This document shows, piece by piece, positions 1-12,275 of a stretch of DNA of 64,000 nucleotides. The stretch is from Pristionchus mayeri (taxonomy: Eukaryota; Nematoda; Chromadorea; Rhabditida; Neodiplogasteridae). Every line of letters starts with the position of its first letter. The stretch's first letter is position 1. The translations under genes and the position numbers were made by a program. Location: NCBI GenBank assembly GCA_036245805.1, contig BTRK01000003.1, positions 17,586,464-17,650,463 of the forward strand, given 5' to 3'. The notes beneath the pieces were generated by a model. The model worked only from the letters and a program-made list of their open reading frames with translations. It did no database searches and was not told the DNA's origin.

Positions 1-1735
1 TTCCCAGTGGATGGCCTCAGGAGTAGGTCGGGATGCAACGGGACAGTGGGCACTCAAGTCCATCGGAAAAACTAACAAGTCGTCAGCATCAATCTAGCGT
101 ACCTATCTCGAGGAGTGAAGAGAAGAAACTGATGGATGGATCATCTCCTGCCCCCTCCATCTCCTCCCGCCTCCTCCCTTCACAAGCTCCGCCCTTTTCT
201 CCGCCCACCTTTCTCCTCCACTTCTCTCCCCGACTTCTCTAACCTGATCTCCTCCCAGATAATACAACTATGGCATGCGAGTAATCGATAGATCGAATAT
301 GATATTCTGTTGTCCTTAAGGATGGAAAAACGAGCGATCCAACCCATCAAAGTGAAATTTTGACCGACATTGAACAATATTATCCATAGTCCGCCGTAGT
401 CAACACGAAAATGAGTTAGTTTCTTCGATGGTATTCATCGATAAACAATCGAATTGGGTAGATAATGACTTGACGACTGCTTTTGCTTGCATTCTCCACT
501 AGGCATGAGAAGACTTCTCAAGAAATGTGCGCGTCAGTTTCCCGTCGGTTAGATCGGTGAGAGAGTGTATAGAATGAAGGGAGATATTTCTTGCGGCGCC
601 ATCCCTATTCTCCACACAGGTGGACGCGCCTAAGTTGGAATCAGCCCTGTTTTATCCTTGGGTGAGTCCCCATACGCTAACGTGACTTTATAAGTTGGAT
701 CAGGTAAATAGGTCTAGCGAAAGGTGGGCACTCCAGACTGAATCAGCCCAAAATCACACTGTCCTAGTAGTGTTCTCCCGCGAGCCCAGTCTCGAAGACG
801 GGATGTACTTTTACCCGAATGACCAAAAGGTTACGTAATGTCCAATTTGACGCATCGCATTGCGCAAGTTCAAATGGATAACACAAAAAACAGCAAATTG
901 TTTGAAAAATGGGAAAATCATTTCGCGGCTTCCAAAAGTGATCATTCCATGATAGTGTGCTGAGTGAGTGCATTATCGGTACACCGAACCACATGTCTGA
1001 CTCTATTCTGTACTATCATCCGTGCACCCAATGCCCGATCGTACCCCTATATCTAAGCCCCCCCCCCTCATTTCCTCCCAATCACGGTAACGTGATAGTC
1101 GCTCTCATTCTTTCCCACTTAACCTACCCGTAAATAAAATTCAATGGTGGAATTTACAACTACACTGTGTTTCTAAGAATCCTATTGGTGAAGGCTCCCA
1201 TTTGAATGATAATGTATAAGGTGGACGATAGAATGGTAGAGTGGGAAAGAGGGGAGGGGTTATGGAAGAGGAGAGAGAAGGGAGAAGAGGTTCTTCCTCA
1301 ATGGGGAGAAGTTACGACCTGTGCATGAATGGAAAAGAATGGGAGATGAGTTAAGAATGCACGCGATCGCCACAAATAAGGACAAGGAGCACCTGTATAT
1401 ATGTTGTATTGTATCATTAATGTTCTGCGCACAGCCATACATTTGGGGAATTGCGCAAGCCACAGCATGGACGCATATTAGCACCTGTTCTAGTGTTTTC
1501 ATTGTTGCTCCGAACACGGATTATCCATATTCTCGGCACGCGCAATCAATCTGTGTTGGAAACACCTGGGTAACCCAAACAGCCGCGACGCTTGTGGGGA
1601 CTCATAAGGAATGGTCGTGAGGGAGTTTTTGGACGAGACAGCGGAATCGAAAGAGGATCAAATTCTGTGAACTTCTCTGTTGTCATATCTGATGAGGGCC
1701 ACTGCGCATGTCTGCGCTCGTAGTGGAGAGGGGGG
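1..1735. other. No gene recognised; intergenic
   Basis: I see no exon chain with consistent phases on either strand here. The short open frames carry no recognisable motif. Around 553-610 there is a member of a dispersed repeat (a GAGAGAGTG..AGAATGAAG block followed by a degenerate GCCATCCCTA block) that recurs across the window. Confidence 0.5.
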
Positions 1736-2239
1736 GGGGCGGACAATCCGGCAACGGGACGCCCTTCGCTGGAGATTCGAGCTAGCCACTTGGGTGTTGT
1801 TTCATTGTAACCAGTATGTGCTACCCTACCTTTGCATATACAATTCTTGTTGCAAGGCGAACTTGAGTTTCACTCCATATCTATGTATTGGGTTCATGGT
1901 CAAAAATTGAGAATTTGAGTGAAAAATCATGGTTAGATAAACCCCAAATATCGTAACTAATCGATACTCATGTTACCGGGATAGAATGGTTAATGGAATA
2001 CTGGAATATGAATTGGTTACGATGTTTGGTGTTTATCTAACCATGATTTTCCACCCAAATTCTCCATTTTGGACCAGGAACCCATGGTCGTTGATAAAGT
2101 GTAAAACTCAAGTTCGCCTTGCAACAAGAATTGTATATGCAAAGTTAGGGTAGCACATACTGATTACACTGAAACAACACCCAAGTGGCTAGCTCGAATC
2201 TCCAGCGAAGGGCGATCCGTTGCCGGATTGTCCGCCCCC
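1736..2239. mobile_element. Foldback MITE, about 0.5 kb
   Basis: A long imperfect palindrome. The left arm starts with GGCGGACAATCCGGCAACGG and its reverse complement ends near 2239. The arms run inwards through matching blocks such as CACTTGGGTGTTGTTTCA and TTGCATATACAATTCTTG to a centre near 1990. No coding sequence is seen. The inner part, with the phrases GGTTCATGGTC and CGTTGATAAAGTGTAAAA, is shared with the element at 8895-9420, so the two are one family with diverged outer arms. Confidence 0.85.
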
Positions 2240-3540
2240 GTGGGGAGAGGTATAAAGCTGTTCATTTCTCAAGCTATGTTCCGAAATTCCACTACCACCC
2301 AGCCGACCACAGAGGTCCTCAGCAGATATGAAAGACGTAGAAGTTCTTAGAATTTGATCCTATTTCGATCCCGCTATGTCTCGTTCAAAACCTCAACCTT
2401 ACCCTCGTAGCCTTTCCTTGTCAGTGAGAGGATCATCTCCCCTTTTCGGCATGCCGATAAAGTGGCTAAGAATTGGTGAAATGAACAGCTAATGTAGTAC
2501 CAATTACAAGTAAGAGAAGTGAAATGTCTCCTCTTCCTGCTCTGTTTTCATTTGCCATTGACTCTCTTGCCATTGGATGGTCTACGTTTACTAGTGAAAC
2601 ACATCAACACGCCTCACTCCTCTTCCTCAATAGAAAAGCATCAATTCTCTTGCTCCTTTTCACCGTATTTCTACCTCCCATCTCTCTCCTTCTGACCACC
2701 CAACATCCCATTCAATTACTTTTTAGCCCTGCCTCTTGACCTTCGTATTTTTCTGTAGTTGCTGTGGTCGGTAAATTGGTACTGACATCAGTTGCGAAAG
2801 GTAATGTTCCACAGAAGCATTTTGAACAGCAGGAATAAGTAGTCGTAGCAGCAGCCGGCCTGAACGGACTGCACTAGGGTTTCAATTTTCAGGTAATTTT
2901 AGGTCGTTTTCGAATGTGTTTCAAGTGTGCTATATAACTGAAAATCGAATTAGCTATGTAGCGCTCCAGAAACGTATCCGAAATTGAGACTAGATGACCT
3001 GAAAATTGAAACCGTGGACTGCACCACCTAGCGTAGTCGTATCTTGACGACCATAAACTCGCTTGACGTGGTTGCATATTATGCTCTTTTTCCTCATCAG
3101 TCCTGGCCGTCCTCCTCTAAGCACAACTATTGTTATATCGCCCGTTTTCCGATATGCCACTATTCAAGAAGAGATGTGTCTGCCTCTCCTCGTCCCGCGT
3201 ACTCTCTAGCTCATAACAGAAATAGGGGCAATAATAGACCTGTGCGAGGATTAATACAACACGACGCATGCCGAATCTCAACACCATCAAAGGATGGCCA
3301 TTGGGGCATGTTGCCACATCATTGATCATGATTTGTCATTTGTTTAGCTCGTTAGTCGTGTAAAGATTATCCCATCCCTTTGAATTGCCGAGACCGCTCA
3401 TCCCTCCCACTCCGTCTCTCCATCTCCCCCTCTTTCCATCACCTTCTTACTTGTGCCTTCCTCTCTATTATCTATCTCCATTTTCATGAACGATTGCCAT
3501 TCACTTTGATGAACAATTACTATCCAGCAATCTCTCCTCC
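2240..3540. other. No gene recognised; intergenic with one hairpin MITE
   Basis: No supported exon. The open frame beginning at 2524 is hydrophobic and T-rich and has no splice or homology support. The stretch holds the hairpin element at 2878-3013, listed separately, and pyrimidine-rich sequence upstream of the gene that starts at 3541. Confidence 0.45.
2878..3013. repeat. Small hairpin element with 17-bp inverted ends
   Basis: GGTTTCAATTTTCAGGT at 2878 is matched by its exact reverse complement ending at 3013. The flanks CTGCAC and GTGCAG-like bases continue the symmetry. The size of about 136 bp and lack of coding sequence suggest a MITE. Confidence 0.6.
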
Positions 3541-4428
3541 ATGACTCTTTCTGTCGATGAAATCGCCAGTCTTCGCTCGAACGTCTTGACTGCTCTCAAA
3601 CAGTTCATCGGAAGCGCAAGTGCCGAAAGAGTGAGTGATTTCCATTAGATCTAGTACAAATACCTAACGTTTTAAAATTTCAGCTGATCACATATTTCTG
3701 TGAAATCTTCGAATTCTTCGATGCAGTTCCGGAGGGACTGGGTGATCTGAGTGAACATGAGAGAATAGTGGGGCAAACCTAATATACATCCCTTTTATTC
3801 GAAATTTCAGGAAATTCTACTTACCATTAATAGAATCTTGTACATTTACCTGCGTACGGATTTCTATTCACACTGTGGTCCGAACAATGTCAGGTATTCC
3901 CAAACAGTTTGCTCATTTTTAGACAATTATTTTCATATTTCCTATATCTTATTGACAATGTTAAAGGAAAATTCTCTCCGGACTGGTCTTTCTACGCGTT
4001 GAAATGATTGCAACCGCATTGAATTGGGAAGGCAGAGATGAATTCTTGTCGGCATTACTGGAGATGGCCAATATGACTACCGAAATTGTTTCCTCGGTAA
4101 CTCTACTTATGGAAGGCCACATGTTGCGTAAGATTGCGGAGTACGCCGAGCAAGGTTTCAATGTAAGTTGCTATACGCCAGTGCTAAAAGCCTCAAGTTT
4201 ACTCTTGCAAACTCTATGAGAGTACTCCGCAATGACTATCGGATTACCTTGTTTTTTTCAAACTCCACTATTCCATGGTTGTACATATTTACATTTTTCC
4301 AGACAATTCATGCCATCCCGGCAAACTGCACTCATTACTGGTGGACTGATACGAATCAGGTGAAAAGAGAAGCTGAAATTGTCGACATGATTGACCAAAT
4401 AAGCAACGAATACAAACTCGAAGATTGA
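3541..4428 (+). CDS. Hypothetical 192-residue protein, 5 exons
   Basis: Exons at 3541-3630, 3684-3767, 3811-3893, 3967-4162 and 4303-4428 join to 579 nt with every junction in phase. The introns start with GT and end with TTTCAG, TTTCAG, TTAAAG and TTCCAG. The product is mostly helical in character, starts MTLSVDEIASLRSNVLTALK, has a hydrophobic stretch around ILYIYLR, and ends in a charged tail (EYKLED). There is no signal peptide and no domain I recognise. An AATAAA signal lies at 4510-4515, about 80 bases past the stop. The ATG is the first in the open frame and follows a pyrimidine-rich leader. Function unknown; the gene structure is more certain than any role. Confidence 0.75.
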
Positions 4429-4783
4429 TTGACTGCTATTTTCTTTCTCGAATAGCTTTTCAACCTTTTTTAAAATTATTTTTAACTGTATTGAGACCTA
4501 AATTTTCTCAATAAATTTCATACTTGAAATTGAAATCACAAAGTTCTTGTGGCGAAAAACACGAGGAATGAAATCGCCCTATCTCACCAAGCCATTGTGT
4601 ATCCTGCGTGAGCACTGTCCGAAACAATGTCCACCTAAGGCTAAGCAACAACTCCCGTCTTACCGTTCCCTCCATGCCAACATGAACAAGGAAGCGCGAT
4701 CTCTCCCCCGGTCGACACGCACCTCTCTCTGACTCACAAGTGCAGAGGCATAGGTGCATGTGCTCTCTCATCTGTCAGACTGG

Positions 4784-4845
4784 CGAGAGAGCACGCAGAA
4801 TGAAGAGAGTAGTGCTTTGCGAAGCCATCCATAGGGCAGTGCAAA
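4784..4845. repeat. Dispersed repeat member (GAGAGAGCACGCAGAATGAA family)
   Basis: The block GAGAGAGCACGCAGAATGAA followed by GAGAGT and then GCGAAGCCATCCATAG is one of many copies. Others in the same orientation lie near 553, 41415, 47500, 56908 and 62378; opposite-orientation or paired copies lie near 36655, 41580, 47645, 56435, 57130 and 63975. Several form a hairpin with a short spacer. Confidence 0.7.
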
Positions 4846-4981
4846 CAACACGTAAAACCTCGGTAGTTCCCAGACTAGACAATGGTCTAAGGGCGAACAA
4901 TGGGAGGAGCAGGGGGGAGGGGATTGCTGAAACCAGAGAGTACCGAATCTCGCGCATTCTGGGACAGTTGACACCTCGCGA

Positions 4982-7900
4982 ATGCACCTTCCCCCGCTCC
5001 TTCCGCCTCTACTCCTCCTCTCATCTACGATACTGTGCCTGGCAAATAGTGGTACGTGTCATTCATTGAAGTGAAATTTATAGGTTCGCATTTGGACCAT
5101 AAGTATATACGGCATGCGCTTGGTAGTAAATGTATGATATTTCGGCCTTTTCTTAGTACCTTTGTCAATTAGCAGGTTCATCACCATTGGCATTTCGATT
5201 TCCGTAGTTGGTTAAGGAGTTCCTCCTAATCATCCTTCCCTCTCAGCCTCGGTCTTCGAGCCGTGCTCTCACTCCTGTCCCTGTGAGCACCCCGCAGTTT
5301 GTGTTGATGAGAGGATCTGTCTGCCGCCGGAGGCACCCACGCCGGTATGAGACTGTGACCTACCCTGCTGACCTACAGTAACCTACACACACCATTTACT
5401 TCGAATGATCGATCGCTTCATATCTATTATTTTAATGGCTTCCGGATCAAAGTCCAATGAACTTTTTTATGTTTCACAAATCTTAAATAGTCTCAAGCCT
5501 CAGCTAGAAGTCGATTGCTCTTAGTCTTCTCTTTCAACATACCTAAAAATCAAATTTGTGTAATTATAATGCTGCAATCGAAACAAGAATCTCCAACAGA
5601 ATATCTAGAAGTATCTTGAAATAGCTGCCTAGTTTATAATAGACTCGAACTACTTGGCTCAAATTAGCAGCAGTTTTCATGACTTGAAATTATTTCACCA
5701 TAGTTCACATTCTCTTCCTCTCTCCCTCAGGTGTTCGCCTCAGCCCCCTTCTCGCTCCCTCCCGCTGCCTCTCCCCTCCTCCTGCCACTTCCCGAGGGAC
5801 TCCTGCACAGGAATGCACCGCAGCAGGTGAGGATGCTCTGAGTCTCTTCAAAACGCATGCTCTCTCGCTCTGTCTGCTGTCTGAACCTCTCCATCAAACA
5901 ACCTCTCATTTTATGTCTCATTTATGTTTCACACCTGTCTAATAGCCACAAATCTCAGCTCGAAGACGATTTTTTCAATTCACTGCCTTTTAAAAGTACA
6001 AACAACAAATAAAGGATAGGTGGCGTAATTATGATGCTTATATACGCGTGACGGCAAACAATACGAGTGAAGGTTGTAGTCTGTTCTTTGATCTTCTCAG
6101 GCCATCTTCCTTCCACCCGCTCGGATCGCCCATCCCGCGCCGGAGTTTAGACCCCTCTCACGTGTCTTCCCAGTGATCTCAAGAGTCGTCGGGGACCCTG
6201 GTGGGGGTGATCAATTTCATTTAAGGCAGTAGAGTTCGAAAATTTTTGACGTCGTTTCTACATTTCCCACACTCTCTCATCGAATGATCGATCGAGAGAC
6301 TTTGAGAGGTGAAGAACGGAGGCCTAACTTGCGAAAACACTGATTACGAAAATGACAAAGACAAATAAATTGAAGAGTTATCAGTCCTGGAGCCCTCGTT
6401 CGATGCTCCACAGCGGGATTCTCACGAGAAACCAGCCATCTCCTTCCGATCGTACTCGCCTTCAACAGAATTGCAGCAGCAACAGATGCAGCAGGTAAAA
6501 AAATATTGCGAAGCCATCCCTAGGTGCTGTATTATACAGCACCTAGGGATGGCTTCGCAATAAATGGCTCTATTCATTCGCTCTCCCGCCTGATAGGTGT
6601 GATAGTATGCAAATAGGAGAGATGCATGCATTGTGAATCCCTAACAGCAAATACATCGCTATCTTCATCATCCATGTTGTCTTTATGTACCTCCACAGCG
6701 TGTCAGGCCAGACAAGCTCTGCTCAATGTGATCCCTGGCAAAATCAATATTTCATGAGCGCCTACAATTTCTATGTTTCACCCGTGGCACAATTGCCGAT
6801 CGAAAGTTTGCAGTTGATTGTAGATCGGTTCAGATGCAAAAAAATATATAAGATAACTATAGTGAACTGATTATGAAACTAATACTTCCAACACGGTCAC
6901 TATAGTATTCAGCGGTTATCGCACTTTCAACAGGATTACTTGAGGGCACTCAACGATCCTTCTCTCCGCCATTCTCCTCTTCCGCTCAACTCTCTTCTCC
7001 CACGTCGGCTCACCAGATCAGCATTGGCGATGTTGGAACAGCTGCTGAGCAGCACCAGCAACCAAGGGTATCACATCGTCATTTCAATGGCTGAGGAAAG
7101 GAATTCAAACTACACATTTTGCATGTTACCTCTTCTCTCAAATATTTGCCTCTATTTTTCTCCTAGAGGAAGTATACACAGCATTCTAACCCGACAGAAA
7201 AGGGAGCTCCATCAAACTGCAAACAGGAAACTTGAGACCCTACTGAAACACTCCACAAATCTCCCGTTCAATGCACGGGTCTGACCATGTCGATTTATGT
7301 TTCATTCCGCCTATAAGAAGCAAAAGTGCTCAGAGCGTTCAAATTGGGGATTTGCTTTTGTGTTTCAGAGTCTTATCAAATATCGATTCCCGCATTTTGC
7401 AGTCCGGGGTTTTGCGGGAAAATTCAAAATCTTAATCCCTTTGTCCGCCCTTTTCTGGAGAGAACAATGGGGGTCAGAACGCTGTGTATATAACCTTGTT
7501 CAGGTCGCCCCTCTAACTTTCCCTTCCTTCTTCCCACCCCTTCCGAGTGCCCGTCAGATAAGCATTGAATACGTAGGAGAATCGACTGCAGAGCAGTACA
7601 ATCCTCAGGTAATTTGGAAATTTTAATTACTCTTGCCAGTTATTATCCCTAGTAATAATAAGTTTTGAAAGAACGATTCTTTATTATTATTGTTTCACGA
7701 AACATATATCGACCATTCCAGTCTATCAATTTTTCAGAAATTAAATTTACTGTGAAACATATCATAAGTGAAGGAAATTTAAGAACGAATATCGTGTAAT
7801 TTCCAAAAATATCACGGTTCGTGAATTATGGTGAATTTTAATATGGCTAGAAATCCAATTTTTAACAATGAAAATACACCATAGTCCACGAAATGTGCTA

Positions 7901-10900
7901 TTTTTGGAAATTGCACAATATTCGTTGCACAATAAAATTTCCATCACCTACGATACCTCTCAACTTCAGGCCGCTCCCCTCTCCCCTTCATTCGAGAACT
8001 CTCACCAATCCAACAGCTCTCCCACTCAACTCTCCCTCCCTACCGCTCGCCAGATTAGCATTGATGAAGTGATGGAGGAGCAACTACCAAAGCCGAAACC
8101 AATCGTGTGAGTGGGGAAGAGAATGAAGTAGAGTTTGTAATTCTGGTAATCGTCTGTTCATTTCCCGCACTCTCTCGACCGGTAGATTGGCTAGAGAGTG
8201 TATAAAAAGAGGAGACTACAGTTTCATTTCTCGAACTCTAGAATGAAGTGACCGACGGATGAGAAGGAAGGACAAGGAAATGCTTACTCGCTCTGCGCTC
8301 TGTTTGCTCTCTCGCAAGTCTCGAAAGAACACGCATATTTGTTACAAATCCATCCCTAGATTAAAGGAGTGATCCGGGGAACAAATGCTATGGAGTCCCA
8401 CCACGAAAATTCTGCGCTCTCAGTGGGATACTGTAGCGAATTTTGCACGAGAAAGAGACGATAATTATATTGAGCGAGTGAAACATGAAGCAACCAGGCG
8501 CGACCCTGCGCTTTCAATGAACTTTGTGCGCATGTAAATAGCCTCAGAGGCATCTGTGGAACTTCGTACAAAGTGATTTCTGATCGGGTGTGTGGCCGCT
8601 ACGATATCCGCGCTGTCACTATTGATGACTGAACATTCCCCGGAGCACCCCTTTAAACTATGTTGAAAGTGAATGTTGCAGCGCACTTTCAGCTATTGCA
8701 GTTCCTCGTTCAAGTCCCTCCCTCCGCCTCCCGCTCCCTCTCCCATCAATCCCGATTTGCGCGCCCTTCAACTGCAGTCTCGACCACAGCCAACGAATCC
8801 AATCGTGTGAGTGAGGACGGCAGTAACTTACCACTGGATCTGCTCATTCTGCGATTTATTTCGTCGGTCACATCGCGAAAAATTGAAAATACTGGCAAAT
8901 CGGGGGGGGGGGTGACAATTGCCCAACTCGTTGCCGTTCGATTGCAATTTGGCGAAGTAACTTGGGAGTTATTTTATTGTAACCACTACATGCTCCGCTA
9001 CATTTGCATATGTAACTCTTGTTACTAGGCGATCATGAATTTTACACTTCATCAACGACCCGGGGTTCATGGTCCAAAATTGAGAATTTTAGTTGAAAAT
9101 CATGCCTAGATAATCAGAGAGTACCGTAACCAATCGACATTCTAGTACCACAATATTTACTTTATCTCAGTAAAATGGTTATCGATTGGTTACGGCATTG
9201 GGTGTTTAATGAACCATGATTTTCCATTCAAATTGGCAATTTTGGACCATGAACCCCGGGTCGTTGATGAAGTGTAAAATTCATGATCACCTAGTAACAA
9301 GAGTTACATATGCACATGTAGCGGAGCATATAGTGGTTACAATGAAATAACTCCCAAGTTGCTTCACCAAATGCCAAGGGAACGGCGACGAGTTGGGCAA
9401 TTGTCACCCTCCCGGCAAATCAATCCCTAAACAAGGAAGATTGTAGTTGTTTGTGCTTGATTGTTTAGCATTGTATTGTACACTAATCCTTCATTTCAGT
9501 ACCTCGTTCAAGTCCTTCCCTCCTCCACCCTTTCAATCTCTGATCTCGCCAGACTTTCACTACCTCCAACCGACGCCTCGACTACAACCAACCTACAGCA
9601 CCGGAACTCTCGACGCGCAGCACAATACCGTAGATATTCTAATTTAAATTCAGAAAAGTATTAGGTTGGTGCATAATTTTCGTTACAAGGTATTTTCCAA
9701 ATTTGCTGGCGAATGCTTCATCTTTACAAACCTCGCATGGGTATTATCTGAGGCAGTGTTAGGTCAAAACAATGATTGGTTTATACCCGATCGATCCAAT
9801 ACCAAACCGCCGAAAAACAATAGTAAGTGAAAATTGGCAACATTTCAATATTTTTGGAGTTTCAACATAAATCATCGCAAAAATTAAACGAATGCCAATT
9901 AGCTCTCACCCTTCTGAGAAACTAATGAGTAGGGGTGGATGCTTCCACTGACAACGTGCAACCGGAGTTTCAAGCTTCCACGAATAACTAGTAAGGCCAA
10001 ATTTTCCGATTTCGTCGTTCAAATTTGATGGTTTTGCCAACAATTGTGAAATCTCTCGAATGGAATGATGAATCTTCACCAACGTTCCGTGATAGCATCA
10101 TCGTGATAGTTCTTCTTACTCAGCGTCTTTTGAGACTACAAGCTCATCCAGCAAAAAAAAATCCCTCTGAATATCTTCTAAACCGGCCAAAAGCAACACC
10201 CCTCAATTCCGGAATACGTGCCTATTTCGATAGATTGTTTTAAGACTAATCCAGTTCACTTGCCACATTAGGATAACTAGTCAAAATACTTCACAAAAAT
10301 GGTGTTGAATCGGCGCAATTTTAGCCGCACAAAGAGTGCTAATCAATCGAAAAATTCACAAGAAATTACAGATTTTAGAGTGATGTATCATCGGTAATTC
10401 TGATTGATGAGGTGCGATTCAATGTGCGCTACGTAGAGTACACATAAACTAATACCATAAAAGAAACCACGTGAGGATTGCTCAAGACCGGAGCTAGATA
10501 GTGCTCGAAAACCTTAATCAGGATTTTGAAACGAAAATTATGAACCAACCTGATACATATGTCCGGAAAATGTTGAAAAAAAGGAAAATATTTGCAGGTA
10601 AACATGGCGGATCTCCGATTTCGTGCCACACCAGTGGTAGCGAAGAATCCACAGGTTGGAATTTAGTTATGCTTCAAACATGATTCATCTTCCAGCGTTT
10701 GATGTAGTCCTCAATTTTTGCCTTTTTGCCTGTTCTATCAAATCAAATAAACTATTTTTTGGAACAGTGTATTCTAAGAGATTAATCGTTGAACTCTTTC
10801 CTCAGGCTCTTCCGGGCGGTCAATGTCAGCCATCGACCGAGTGCACGGGAGGAAGCGAGTGTGTGGGAGGAATATGCCTGTGCCCGGAGACTTTAGTTCA

Positions 10901-11042
10901 TCAAGTAAGTAATCTTGGATCTTTGATCTTTTCATTATTTTCGATCTTTAACTAATCAATCTAAGAAATGCCTGAAATGAATGTTTTCTTGCAGGGAACA
11001 GTCTGCGTTCTTCGCGGGCTCTACCCAGGAATGTTCAATTAA
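4982..11042 (+). CDS. Secreted EB-module protein with duplicated P/Q-rich exons
   Basis: Exons at 4982-5051, 5247-5344, 5731-5826, 6101-6200, 6436-6494, 6945-7067, 7504-7608, 7970-8106, 8702-8806, 9500-9629, 10806-10904 and 10995-11042 join in phase to about 389 residues. Exon 1 is a signal peptide rich in Leu and Pro. Exon 2 (CSHSCPCEHPAVCVDERIC) and exon 12 (CQPSTECTGGSECVGGICLC) are cysteine-spaced like nematode EB modules. Exons 6-8 repeat a QISI-x-x-V motif, and exons 9-10 repeat an SFKS-Pro-rich motif, which points to exon duplication. Extracellular or cuticle-associated location is inferred from the signal peptide and EB modules; no partner is known. The weakest junction is the start of exon 6, whose acceptor is TTGAG (6941-6944) unless a small exon near 6690-6720 is used. 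AATAAA lies near 11225. It converges on the next gene. Confidence 0.75.
6504..6562. repeat. Perfect 29-bp inverted repeat with 1-nt spacer
   Basis: The arms 6504-6532 and 6534-6562 are exact reverse complements. It begins 9 bases after the exon 5 donor of the EB-module gene. Its core GCGAAGCCATCCCTAGG is the second block of the dispersed repeat seen at 4833 and 62413. Confidence 0.95.
8895..9420. mobile_element. Foldback MITE in intron of EB-module gene
   Basis: Inverted arms start near GGGTGACAATTGCCCAACTC on the left and end with its complement near 9412. Inner blocks (AACTTGGGAGTTATTTTATT; TTACACTTCATCAACGACCC) are mirrored around a centre near 9160. It sits wholly in the intron between 8806 and 9500. 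The centre resembles the element at 1736-2239. Confidence 0.8.
9659..10800. mobile_element. Possible decayed mariner, only one end visible
   Basis: The sequence TTAGGTTGGTGCATAATTTT at 9661, preceded by TA, matches the usual start of mariner terminal repeats. I could not find the opposite end or a transposase motif in the following 1.1 kb, which is the remainder of the intron before exon 11 of the EB-module gene. The right border given is only the intron limit. Confidence 0.3.
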
Positions 11043-11308
11043 TCTTTGATCTCTGCTTCCGCTTATTCCTAAACGGAGAAGGATGCTTTATTGCGTTAAT
11101 AATTTATAGATTCGAATTTTTATTTTGAGATTGTGTGAATTTTTTCATGATAAAAATATTTTCGGAACTGGGCAAAAATTGTACAGGCGAGAATTTCAAT
11201 TTATATGTCATTTATTGTCTGTGGAATAAAGCGCAAGAAACATTTTTATAAATGCATTTTCTTTGGATCTTGTCAGTTATTCTGATCACAGCACTGCATC
11301 ACTGGTCC

Positions 11309-12275
11309 TCACACCTGAGATTGAGTCTGGTCAGTCGATATAATCGATAAATGCTCGCTTGTTGAAGAGCGAACTGCGCCCAAGTCAGGAAGAGGAGGAG
11401 CGGCATTTCTTCCCACATCAACTGCCGGTCTCGGGCTGTTCACTGCCTTACCTGGGAGTTCTGCAAGATATAAATGAAATACTGTTTTCCTTCTATACTT
11501 AAGTAAATAGTTTGCATTATTTCTTGCTGGTTACATCCGGGATAGGTAGAGGTATCTGTACACTGATTGGTGGAAATTGCATACTATTTTCTCTACTTGA
11601 TTGTAAGAGTTGCAATTTTTCTTACTGATTGAATCCGGTAGATGGATCTCGGGTAGAGGCGGGCGAGTTCTCACTTGATCAACAGCAGGTTTTGCAGGGG
11701 CAGGAACCTCTGTGTTAGTCTCGTTATTCGAATATTTGCATCCAAAATAGGCTAAACGGACTTACTTGTAGTCTTTTTTTCCTGTTCTCGCTTCGTCATA
11801 CTCTGCTGGATAAGCTCGAGCAACTGCTCAGTGGTCATCCCGTTCACGTCTCCCTGAAGAAAAGCCAGTCCTTAGAAGTTGGTGAATGGATAAACAAAAA
11901 CAGTTTGAGGAAAAACATTTTCTACCTGCCATTTCCCATTGTCATAGTGGGGAGGGAACTTCACACATCGACGGCGAAAATAGTCGCCCTCGGCCACCCT
12001 AAAACGTCTCCACTTTATCGATGTTTCACACTTTTATTTTGTTTTTTTTTTAACTTTCAAAATTGAGTGTCCGGCTATGTGTATTATTAAGGCCTGATGA
12101 ACTTATGAATTTGAGAAATAGAAAACTAAAAAAAACCTGTTTCAAAGATCCAAAAATGCTCTAGCAATGTGGCAAAAGCAGCCTAACAAAGTTGTAAGTT
12201 GAAAAATAGTAATTCGACCGAAACTCACAACAGACCAGCCATCATAGCGAGGATTACGGTAGTTAGAAGTTGCAT
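11309..12275 (-). CDS. Secreted LPD-motif protein 1 (147 residues)
   Basis: Minus-strand exons at 12275-12229, 11998-11926, 11853-11766, 11709-11626 and 11460-11309 join in phase to 444 nt. Exon 1 encodes a signal peptide (MQLLTTVILAMMAGL). The mature part begins near EGDYFRRRCVKFPPHYDNGK, continues with a charged helix (TTEQLLELIQQSMTKREQ) and ends in a Pro/Val-rich tail containing LPEIHLPDS and PPLPDLGAV. Only one cysteine remains after signal cleavage, so disulfide pairing within the chain is unlikely. No known domain recognised. The 47-nt phase-2 first exon and LPD motifs match the gene at 16691-16090, which I take as a paralogue. It is convergent with the EB-module gene, with about 270 bases between the stops. 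Confidence 0.75.

Noticed and set aside
2524..2739. Hydrophobic 71-codon frame, possible membrane peptide
   Set aside because: Pyrimidine-rich sequence naturally encodes Leu/Ser/Phe; no splice or homology support.
6685..6870. Additional exon of the EB-module gene near 6690-6720
   Set aside because: Candidate acceptors and donors exist, but none keeps both phase and an open frame convincingly.
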